A stretch of DNA of 5,259 bases, taken from assembly GCA_003695865.1 (NCBI GenBank), contig RFGQ01000210.1, positions 1 through 5,259 of the forward strand, given 5' to 3'. The first letter of the stretch is position 1; every line of letters begins with the position of its first letter. The notes beneath the pieces are model-generated. The model saw nothing but the letters and a program-made list of their open reading frames with translations. It searched no databases and was not told the origin of the DNA. Position numbers and translations under genes: made by a program. Positions 1 to 5,189 of this stretch are shown in pieces. The DNA is from Gemmatimonadota bacterium. Its GTDB lineage: Bacteria; Gemmatimonadota; Gemmatimonadetes; Longimicrobiales; Gaopeijiaceae.

Positions 1-114
1 CGGCGCGGCCGGGCCACCTGGACGCCCGACGGAGCCGCGGGCACTATGGGCGCGCGGCCGCCGGGCGCAGGCTCCCGACGGCCGGACGAACCTTCGCGGG
101 AGGCGCGCGCGTGA
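1..114 (+). CDS. Possible C-terminal tail of an upstream gene (partial)
   Basis: A frame open from the window edge ends at a TGA (112-114) that overlaps the GTG start of the next gene as GTGA, the arrangement expected inside a tight operon. About 31 of its 37 codons end in G or C. The tail is rich in Arg, Gly, Pro and Ala and matches no family I recognise. The case is weak: all three forward frames are open through these 110 bases with similar third-position composition, so this could equally be non-coding leader. The overlapping stop is the only specific argument. Confidence 0.25.
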   Translation, partial: RRGRATWTPDGAAGTMGARPPGAGSRRPDEPSREARA

Positions 115-587
115 GAACGGTCGACGAGATCCTCTGTGCCGCGGCGCCCGAGGTGTGCTTCGCGGTGGCGGCCGACGTGGAACGCTGGCCGGAGATTCTG
201 CCGCACTACCGGTGGGTGCGCTTCCGGCGCCGGGACGGTCCCGCCCGGGGGCTGGTCGAGATGGCCGCCTGGCGGCATTTCGGTCCGGTGGGCTGGCCCA
301 CGTGGTGGGTCTCGGAGATGTGGAACGACCCCGACGGCCGGCGGGTGTACTACAAGCACGTGCGCGGCATCACCCGGGGCATGGACGTGGTCTGGGAGGT
401 CGACGCCCGTCCCGCGGGGGGATCGCACATCCGCATCGTACACGACTGGACCGGCCCCTCGTGGCCGCTCATCGGACGGTTCGCCGCAAACGCCGTGATC
501 GGACCGCACTTCGTGAGTCACATCGCCGGGCGCACGCTCGCCGGCGTCGCCGCCGCCGCCGAGGCCAAGGAGGGCGGCGTAGCCTGA
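111..587 (+). CDS. SRPBCC / START-fold polyketide cyclase-like protein
   Basis: A 158-residue protein of the SRPBCC (START/Bet v1-like) superfamily, nearest in style to polyketide cyclase/dehydrase and Coq10/RatA-like proteins, which form a deep hydrophobic pocket for lipids or polyketide intermediates. The hallmark N-terminal pattern is visible at residues 11-36: 'AAPEVCFAVAADVERWPEIL' followed by PHYRWV, i.e. AP-E-x-x-F...D-x-x-x-WP-x-x-LP. An aromatic strand region follows (H56-W71, rich in Trp), then a typical 'DVVWEVDARPAGGSHIRI' beta hairpin (92-109) and a long C-terminal helix (about 119-152) that would close the pocket. The length is normal for a single-domain member. The GTG start at 111 is chosen because GGGAGG (98-103) lies 7 nt upstream and the fold begins at once; the same frame is open further upstream but without family-like sequence. 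Its stop overlaps the start of the ketosynthase by one base, so the two are probably translationally coupled and may work on the same ACP-bound substrate. No signal peptide is seen; cytoplasmic. The substrate cannot be read from sequence. Confidence 0.82.
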   Translation: MRTVDEILCAAAPEVCFAVAADVERWPEILPHYRWVRFRRRDGPARGLVEMAAWRHFGPVGWPTWWVSEMWNDPDGRRVYYKHVRGITRGMDVVWEVDARPAGGSHIRIVHDWTGPSWPLIGRFAANAVIGPHFVSHIAGRTLAGVAAAAEAKEGGVA

Positions 588-1864
588 TGCCTCCCCGCCG
601 CGTCGTGATCACCGGGCTCGGCCCCATCACCGCCTCGGGCCTGGGCGTCGAGGGCTTCTGGGAGGGCCTCCGGGCCGCGCGCTCGCCCATCCGCGAGATC
701 ACCCGCTTCGACGCGAGCCCCTTCCGCAGCCGCCTCGCTGCGGAGATCGACGACTTCCATGCCGCGGACCACATGGAGGCGGCGCGGGCCCGGCGTCTCA
801 ACCGGTTCGCACAGTTCTCCATCGCCGCCACCCGCATGGCCCTCGACGACGCCGATCTCGCTCCCGAGCGTCTCGACGGAGACCGTGTCGCCGTTCAGAT
901 GGGCAGCGCACTCGGCGGCATGGTGCACGCCGAGCACCAGCTCGGGCGATTCCTCGAGGCAGGCACGCGCGCGGTCGACCCGCGTCTGGCGCTCGGGGTC
1001 TACTGCGGGGCTTCGTCCTGCAACGTGGCCATCGAGTTCGGCTTCACGGGGCCCAACTCGACGAACGCCATGAGCTGCGCATCAGGGGCCATCGCCGTGG
1101 GCGACGCCTGGCGACTCGTGCGCGAGGGCACGGTCGACGTGGCCATCGCGGGCGGCGTCGAGGCTCCGCTCGCACCCCTGACCTTCGGCGCGTTCGCGAT
1201 CATCCGCGCCATGAGCAACCGCAACGACGATCCGGCGCATGCGTGCCGGCCGTTCGACCGCGACCGCGACGGCTTCGTGATGGGTGAGGGCGCCTGCGCA
1301 CTCGTGCTCGAGTCGGCCGAGCATGCGCTGGCGCGCGGCGCACGCATCTACGCCGAGGTCGCCGGTTACGGCACCTCGAACGACGCGCATCACATGACCG
1401 CACCGCGCCCCGACGGCAGGCAGGCCGCGCGCGCCATGCGCGACGCGCTCCTCAGCGCCGGCCTCACGCCCGACGACATCGACTACGTGAACGCCCACGG
1501 ATCGTCCACCCCTCTCAACGACGCGACCGAAACCCTGGTGATCCGTGAGGCCCTCGGCGAACGAGCCGGGCGCATCGCCGTCTCGGGCACCAAGCCCTAT
1601 TACGGCCACGCGCTCGGCGCCTCGGGCGCGATCGAGGCCGCGATCTGCGCGCTTGTGCTGTCGCGCGGATGGATCCCGCCCACGCTGAACCACTCCAACC
1701 CCGGTGAGGGGTGCGACCTCGACTATGTACCGGCCCCTGAAGGCCGGCCCGCGGCCCCTCGTGCGGTCCTGAGCAACTCTTTCGGCTTCGGGGGTATCAA
1801 CGCCTGCCTCGCCCTGCGGGTCTTCGACGAGGCGGCCGGTGTCGAAGCGGTCGCGGCCGGTTGA
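587..1864 (+). CDS. FabF/KAS II-type beta-ketoacyl-[acyl-carrier-protein] synthase
   Basis: A 425-residue condensing enzyme of the thiolase fold that performs decarboxylative Claisen condensation of malonyl-ACP onto an enzyme-bound acyl chain. It opens with the family signature 'RRVVITGLGPITASGLG' (4-20). The catalytic triad is intact and almost co-linear with E. coli FabF: nucleophile Cys164 in AMSCASGA, His304 in NAHGSSTPLND, and Lys336/His341 in GTKPYYGHALGASG. RPFDRDRDGFVMGEGA (221-236) and the C-terminal glycine loop SNSFGFGGINACL (396-408) are also present. Departures from typical FabF are SCASG for TACATG, GSSTP for GTSTP, KPYYGHALGASG for KSMTGHLLGAAG, and Ile for Thr in GFGGTN. These suggest a specialised paralogue rather than the housekeeping enzyme, so I give no symbol. 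The ATG at 587 overlaps the TGA of the cyclase-like gene (TGATG); AAGGAGGG at 567-574 is the likely ribosome site, at a rather long spacing of 12 nt. The same frame is open far upstream, but that part is a shadow of the previous gene. No acyl carrier protein or chain-length factor is in the window. Confidence 0.92.
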   Translation: MPPRRVVITGLGPITASGLGVEGFWEGLRAARSPIREITRFDASPFRSRLAAEIDDFHAADHMEAARARRLNRFAQFSIAATRMALDDADLAPERLDGDRVAVQMGSALGGMVHAEHQLGRFLEAGTRAVDPRLALGVYCGASSCNVAIEFGFTGPNSTNAMSCASGAIAVGDAWRLVREGTVDVAIAGGVEAPLAPLTFGAFAIIRAMSNRNDDPAHACRPFDRDRDGFVMGEGACALVLESAEHALARGARIYAEVAGYGTSNDAHHMTAPRPDGRQAARAMRDALLSAGLTPDDIDYVNAHGSSTPLNDATETLVIREALGERAGRIAVSGTKPYYGHALGASGAIEAAICALVLSRGWIPPTLNHSNPGEGCDLDYVPAPEGRPAAPRAVLSNSFGFGGINACLALRVFDEAAGVEAVAAG

Positions 1865-2206
1865 ACGGAACGCGCGGGACGGGGTAGGCTGCTCGGATGT
1901 GGCACGTAGCGGCGGGCGATGAAGGCGGCGCGGCGTGTCGGCGGCCCGGATCGAGTCGACCGCGTGCGCGAACGTGCCGCGGCGCCCTGAAACGGGCCGG
2001 AAAGGCGCCGAAAACGGGGCTCAGCGCGCCGGAAAAAAGGTTTGACCTGGGAAACAGGCATTTATAACTTTCACCGGTTCTGTCGCCATGCTCCTCTAAA
2101 CCGTTTTCAATTCCGCGCTTAGCGGTGGACGACGGGGTGGACCGGCGGGCTCGGGACGGGGTGTCCAACCTCTGCATGAACCCCTGACGAGGTGGTATTG
2201 AAACGG
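1865..2206. other. Intergenic region and leader ahead of the sigma factor gene
   Basis: A 342-nt gap with no convincing gene. The first part (1865-2030) is GC-rich. It carries a possible TTGAAC/TAGGCT promoter (1861-1890) pointing at a 56-codon ORF (1897-2067) with poor codon bias, and an imperfect hairpin, CGGCGCC 1980-1986 with GGCGCCG 2004-2010, followed by AAAA instead of T residues. From 2031 to 2120 the composition drops to 41 G/C in 90 bases and holds the best promoter of the window. After it comes a leader of roughly 115-130 nt with only trivial start-stop pairs (2088-2099 and 2176-2187). I see no clear terminator for the ketosynthase operon. Confidence 0.6.
2042..2070 (+). promoter_or_regulatory. 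Likely promoter of the sigma factor gene
   Basis: TTGACC (2042-2047) is followed by TATAAC (2063-2068), five of six matches to a sigma-70 -10 box but with a short 15-nt spacer. The same bases also read as TTTG (2041-2044) and TAACTTTC (2065-2072), close to the Bacteroidota TTTG / TAnnTTTG style and giving 17 nt between TTGACC and TAACTT. It sits in the most AT-rich stretch of the window and points at the gene starting near 2207, implying a leader of over 100 nt. An inverted repeat, CCTG-N5-CAGG (2046-2058), lies in the spacer and could be an operator. Confidence 0.5.
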
Positions 2207-3067
2207 ATGTTTTCCTCCTCACGTGGTCTGGATTCTTTCGACCAGTACCTGCAGGACGTCGAGAGGTACCCCCTTATCAAGGACCCCGCAGAGGAGCGAG
2301 AGCTCGCCCGGCGGGCCCGCAGTGGCGACAAGGAAGCGGCGGAACGTCTCGTTACGGCAAACCTCCGCTTCGTCATCTCCTATGTGAAGAAGTACCAGGG
2401 GCGGGGTCTCGGCCTCGCCGAACTCGTCTGCATCGGCAACGAGGGTCTTCTCAAGGCGGTCAAGAAGTTCGATCCCGACAAGGGCGTGAAGTTCATCTCG
2501 TACGCCGTGTGGTGGATCCGTCAGACCGTGCTGCAGGCGCTTGCCGAACAGACGCGCTCGGTGCGCATTCCGCTGAACCAGAATTCCAACCTGGCCAAGC
2601 TGGCGCGGATCGACACGGCGCTCACGCAGCAGCTCGGGCGTTCGCCCACGATCCAGGAACTCGCAGCCGAGATGGGTGAGCCCGAAGACACGATCCGGGC
2701 GCTGCGGCGCGTCGCGGCCTCCGAGCTCAGCCTGGATGCCCCGATCGATCGCGGCGACCGCGACAGCGCCAACTTCGGTGAGCGTTTCGCCGGCGCCGAT
2801 GCGGACGACATCGAGCTCGATGTCGAAGCGGTCGCTCGCCGGGAGTTCCTCGAGCAGATGTTCGACAAGTACCTGACCGAGCGCGAGCGCAAGATCCTCT
2901 ACCTGTACTACGGGCTCGACGACGGCGAGGAGCGCACGCTCGAAGAGATCGGTTCCCTGCTGGGCGTCACGCGCGAGCGCATCCGGCAGATCCGCAACCG
3001 GGCGTTCGAGAAGCTGCGCGACAGCCCGCACGGAGAGTCTCTGTCGGGCTTCTGGAACGCCAACTGA
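2207..3067 (+). CDS. Sigma-70 family RNA polymerase sigma factor, compact RpoD/SigA type
   Basis: A 286-residue sigma factor that binds core RNA polymerase and directs promoter recognition and melting. There is no region 1.1; the protein starts almost directly at region 1.2 (SFDQYLQDVERYPL, 10-23). Region 2 spans about 46-122, with core-binding 2.2 as AELVCIGNEGLLKAV (71-85) and 2.3/2.4 as 'KFISYAVWWIRQTVLQALAE' (95-114) then QTRSVRIPLNQ. Region 3 spans about 127-200. Region 4 spans about 213-271, with the -35-reading helix-turn-helix TLEEIGSLLGVTRERIRQI (244-262) fully canonical. About 15 residues follow region 4.2. The overall form resembles Bacteroidota-style principal sigma factors. Region 2.2 departs from the usual DLIQEGNIGL, so it could be the lineage's principal sigma or a group 2 paralogue; I therefore give no symbol. 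Start choice: ATG 2207 has GGTGG (2191-2195) 11 nt upstream. TTG 2198, 5 nt after GAGG (2189-2192), is a real alternative adding three residues. GTG 2192 would overlap the ribosome site. The gene has its own promoter and is followed by a strong terminator, so it is probably monocistronic. Confidence 0.92.
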   Translation: MFSSSRGLDSFDQYLQDVERYPLIKDPAEERELARRARSGDKEAAERLVTANLRFVISYVKKYQGRGLGLAELVCIGNEGLLKAVKKFDPDKGVKFISYAVWWIRQTVLQALAEQTRSVRIPLNQNSNLAKLARIDTALTQQLGRSPTIQELAAEMGEPEDTIRALRRVAASELSLDAPIDRGDRDSANFGERFAGADADDIELDVEAVARREFLEQMFDKYLTERERKILYLYYGLDDGEERTLEEIGSLLGVTRERIRQIRNRAFEKLRDSPHGESLSGFWNAN

Positions 3068-3116
3068 GCGCGAGCCCGGGCCCGCGGCCCGACGCCGGCC
3101 GGGTGCACGGCCCTAC

Positions 3117-3151
3117 GGAGGCCCCGCTTCCCCACGGGAGGCGGGGCCTCC
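3117..3151. terminator. Strong hairpin between convergent genes, probable bidirectional terminator
   Basis: A perfect 11-bp inverted repeat, GGAGGCCCCGC (3117-3127) and GCGGGGCCTCC (3141-3151). Pairing continues inward through one T-G wobble and TCCC/GGGA to a 3-nt loop (3133-3135), giving about 16 pairs. It lies 49 nt after the sigma factor stop and 6 nt beyond the SSB stop on the other strand, so it can serve both. The T-tract is poor: on the plus strand only CGCGTTT follows and on the minus strand there is none. It may therefore act as a stall or stability hairpin rather than a classical intrinsic terminator. Confidence 0.75.
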
Positions 3152-3157
3152 CGCGTT

Positions 3158-3511
3158 TCACGCCGCCTCGGCGTCGGCCGCGGCACCCCGCTGTGTGAGC
3201 AGCACGAGTTCGCGCACGTTCACGTCCGCCGTGGGAATCGTCACGCCGTCGCGCTCGTAGGCGTCGTACTCGAGCCGACCCTCGATGTAGACCCGGTCGC
3301 CCTTGCCGACGTGCTCGGCTGCGAACTCGGCCAGACGGTTCCAGAGCGTCAGCCGATGCCAGTCGGTGCGCTCCACGCCGTCCTCGCCGAACGGGCGCCG
3401 GTTCGTGGCCAGCGACAGGTGCACGACCTTGGTGCCGCTCTTGGTCTCCTGCACGTCGGGATCGCGTCCGACGTTCCCGACCAGGATGATCTTGTTCACC
3501 GTGCGGCTCAT
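3158..3511 (-). CDS. ssb: Single-stranded DNA-binding protein, short form
   Basis: A 117-residue SSB with one OB-fold, which coats single-stranded DNA during replication, repair or recombination. Family landmarks are MSRTVNKIILVGNVGRDPDV (1-20), the strand KVVHLSLATNRR (28-39), DWHRLTLWNRLAEFAAEHVGKG (50-71) and RVYIEGRL (73-80). Trp51 and His52 align with Trp54 and His55 of E. coli SSB, a DNA-stacking residue and a tetramer-contact residue. Trp57 falls at the Phe60 position and Tyr85 at the Trp88 position, so base-stacking aromatics are kept. The protein stops right after the OB-fold with GAAADAEAA: there is no Gly/Pro/Gln linker and no acidic DDDIPF-like tip, which normally recruits partner proteins. 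The start is secure: AAGGAGG (complement of 3517-3523) lies 5 nt before the ATG. It is a single gene, not flanked by rpsF or rpsR, convergent with the sigma factor gene and divergent from the propeller gene. It may be a second SSB; a full-length one could lie elsewhere in the genome. Confidence 0.93.
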   Translation of the reverse strand: MSRTVNKIILVGNVGRDPDVQETKSGTKVVHLSLATNRRPFGEDGVERTDWHRLTLWNRLAEFAAEHVGKGDRVYIEGRLEYDAYERDGVTIPTADVNVRELVLLTQRGAAADAEAA

Positions 3512-3546
3512 GGAGTCCTCCTTATCTTCGCGTGTGCGCCGATGGC

Positions 3547-3590
3547 CGCCCCGTCGGCCTCACGGGGCGCCGCCGTGGACCTCGCCACGG
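3547..3590. repeat. Two adjacent hairpins in the divergent intergenic region
   Basis: CGCCCCGT (3547-3554) pairs with ACGGGGCG (3562-3569) around a 7-nt loop. Three bases later CCGTGG (3573-3578) pairs with CCACGG (3585-3590) around a 6-nt loop. They lie in the 212-nt region between the ssb start (minus) and the propeller start (plus), within the likely ssb leader. Such repeats arise readily in GC-rich DNA, so a regulatory role is only a possibility. I found no persuasive -35/-10 pair for either gene in 3512-3723. Confidence 0.3.
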
Positions 3591-3723
3591 GCCTCGCACG
3601 TTCACGCGGGCGGCGGGGCGCGCGAATGGCGGCCGGGGACGCGTGCCGACGCCGTTTGCGCGGGCCGCGCCCCACCGGAAGATTGCCCCCACGACGACGC
3701 GCTCCTCCAACCGGGGAACCACC

Positions 3724-5160
3724 ATGGCTCACCTCCCGTCCCGCTCACTCCTGCTTCGGCAGGTGCGGCTCCGTTCGCTCACGTGCGCTCTGCTCGCCGG
3801 CCTCACACTGCTGGCCGCCGATCCCACGCCCGCCGTGGCACAGGGAGGGCAGGATCCGGGTCCCTGGCCCGTGCGCATGGGCCGCCCCGGCGACGAACTG
3901 CCTCCCGGCCGGCGCGGCACGCCCAACATCCACGTGCTGTCCCACGTTCCCCTGGGCGGGTTTCTGCACGTCGCCGATGTCGAGATCGAGCAGGAGGAGA
4001 GCCGTCCGTTCGTCTACGTCTCGAAGCGCTTCCATCCCACGGGCTTCGACGTGGTGAGCGTGGCGGACCCGGAGAACGCCGAAGTCATCTACTCGTGGCG
4101 TATCGAAGACTCCGAGCTCCATCAGGGGTCGGGGGCACTCGACGGCCGGTACTTCAAGCACGACGGCCGCTACTACTACGTGCAGTCGGTCCAGTTCGGG
4201 CAGGGGGGGCCCGACGGCGACCTGGGCGCGATCGTGTTCGATGTCACGGGCCTTCCCGACGCCTCGAAGGTGCGCGAGGTGGGGCGCATCCGCGAGCCGG
4301 ACGTGCCCGGAGGGTTCCACAACATCTTCATGTACAAGCACTCCGACGGGCGCCCGCTCCTGTTCACCACCACGCGCTCGCGCTACGCTCACGTCTACGA
4401 CATGGCCCGCTTCGTCGAGGGCGACACCGACGGGGCCCTGGTCGCGCGCATCGCCAACCCCGAGACCCCCTACTGGGCGCTCAGCGGCGGCGACGGCTTC
4501 TGGCACGACTTCTACGTGGGCTTCGACGCTCCCACCGGGCAGGACCGCTTCTGGGGCGGCGGCTCGGGCGGCTACTTCGTGTTCGACATCACCGACCTCG
4601 ACGAGCCGCGCCTGCTCATCTCGATCACCGGCGTCTCGGGCGTGAACTGGGGCCACACGTTCACGCCCACCCCCGACGGCCGCTTCGCGGTGGGCGAGAC
4701 CGAGTACCAGTACGCCCCGCTGCGCATCTTCGACGTCGGACAGGCCATGGACGCCGGCCGCGCCACGCTCTCACGCCCCGCGGCCGCCTGGACGGCGAAC
4801 TGGCGCAACCTGGCTCACAACCACGAGATGCGCTGGCCCTTCGTGTTCGTGGCGGCCTACGAGGACGGCTTTCAGGTGTTCAACATGTTCGACCCTTACC
4901 GGCCCATCACCTGGGGCTATTACGACACCTACGCGGGCCCGCACGAGTCGCGCGGCGAGAACAACGTGAACACGGGCGCGTGGGGCGTGGACGTGCGCAA
5001 CAGCGACGGCCTGATCGTCGTGAGCGACATGGTCACCGGCCTGTGGGTGTTCCGCATGGAAGGCTTCGAGGGCTGGAACGGAAACGCCTGGGGCATGCCC
5101 AACACCTCGAGCGCTCAGGACTGGGAGCGCGGACCCGTGGCGCAGGCGGGGCGGTACTGA
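3724..5160 (+). CDS. Secreted LVIVD-repeat-like beta-propeller protein
   Basis: A 478-residue exported protein of unknown function. Residues 1-39 form a Sec signal peptide: Arg-rich start (RQVRLRS, 12-18), hydrophobic core (LTCALLAGLTLLAA, 19-32) and an AVA|Q cleavage site at 39/40. The mature part has no cysteine and no second membrane segment, so it should be periplasmic or extracellular. It is built of seven repeats of the form His, hydrophobic strand, 'YV'-like strand, then a hydrophobic-D-hydrophobic strand. Approximate repeat starts are residues 82, 133, 199, 261, 311, 365 and 419, with FDVVSVADP, IVFDVTG, HVYDM, YFVFDITD, LRIFDVG, FQVFNMFDP and DGLIVVSDMVTGLWVFRM as the characteristic strands. 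This matches LVIVD-type beta-propellers. Six of the seven repeats begin with His (82, 133, 199, 261, 311, 365). The ATG at 3724 is chosen because the signal peptide follows it directly; GGGGA (3713-3717) is a weak ribosome site 6 nt away. The frame is open further upstream but that extension looks non-coding. It is apparently monocistronic, with a convergent gene 29 nt after its stop. The ligand or reaction cannot be read from the sequence. Confidence 0.85.
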   Translation: MAHLPSRSLLLRQVRLRSLTCALLAGLTLLAADPTPAVAQGGQDPGPWPVRMGRPGDELPPGRRGTPNIHVLSHVPLGGFLHVADVEIEQEESRPFVYVSKRFHPTGFDVVSVADPENAEVIYSWRIEDSELHQGSGALDGRYFKHDGRYYYVQSVQFGQGGPDGDLGAIVFDVTGLPDASKVREVGRIREPDVPGGFHNIFMYKHSDGRPLLFTTTRSRYAHVYDMARFVEGDTDGALVARIANPETPYWALSGGDGFWHDFYVGFDAPTGQDRFWGGGSGGYFVFDITDLDEPRLLISITGVSGVNWGHTFTPTPDGRFAVGETEYQYAPLRIFDVGQAMDAGRATLSRPAAAWTANWRNLAHNHEMRWPFVFVAAYEDGFQVFNMFDPYRPITWGYYDTYAGPHESRGENNVNTGAWGVDVRNSDGLIVVSDMVTGLWVFRMEGFEGWNGNAWGMPNTSSAQDWERGPVAQAGRY

Positions 5161-5189
5161 GCCGACCTCCGCCGGGCCGCAGGTGAACG

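Noticed and set aside
155..586. Upstream extension of the ketosynthase frame (would give 569 residues)
   Set aside because: The extension lies entirely over the cyclase-like gene, is Arg/Gly-rich without family features, and the FabF signature begins right after the ATG at 587.
1980..2010. Inverted repeat CGGCGCC...GGCGCCG as terminator of the ketosynthase operon
   Set aside because: 17-nt loop and followed by AAAA, not T residues, on the relevant strand; the arms are also nearly self-palindromic.
2176..2187. Three-codon upstream ORF (ATG AAC CCC TGA) before the sigma factor ribosome site
   Set aside because: Too short and without a good ribosome site to support regulation by attenuation or reinitiation.
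2219..3031. 270-codon open frame antisense to the sigma factor
   Set aside because: The sigma factor on the other strand is unmistakable and the antisense product matches nothing recognisable.
3778..3786. Cys21 of the propeller precursor as a lipoprotein cysteine
   Set aside because: Preceded by SLT, which is not a lipobox, and located before rather than after the hydrophobic core; AVA|Q signal peptidase I cleavage fits better.
3745..4656. 303-codon open frame antisense to the propeller gene
   Set aside because: Mirror-frame artefact of strong third-position G/C; the sense strand shows a signal peptide and seven repeats.
3303..5186. 627-codon open frame on the plus strand
   Set aside because: It is a shadow running antisense to ssb and out of frame with the propeller gene; the translation is low-complexity Arg/Ala/Gly/Pro sequence typical of off-frame reading in GC-rich DNA.
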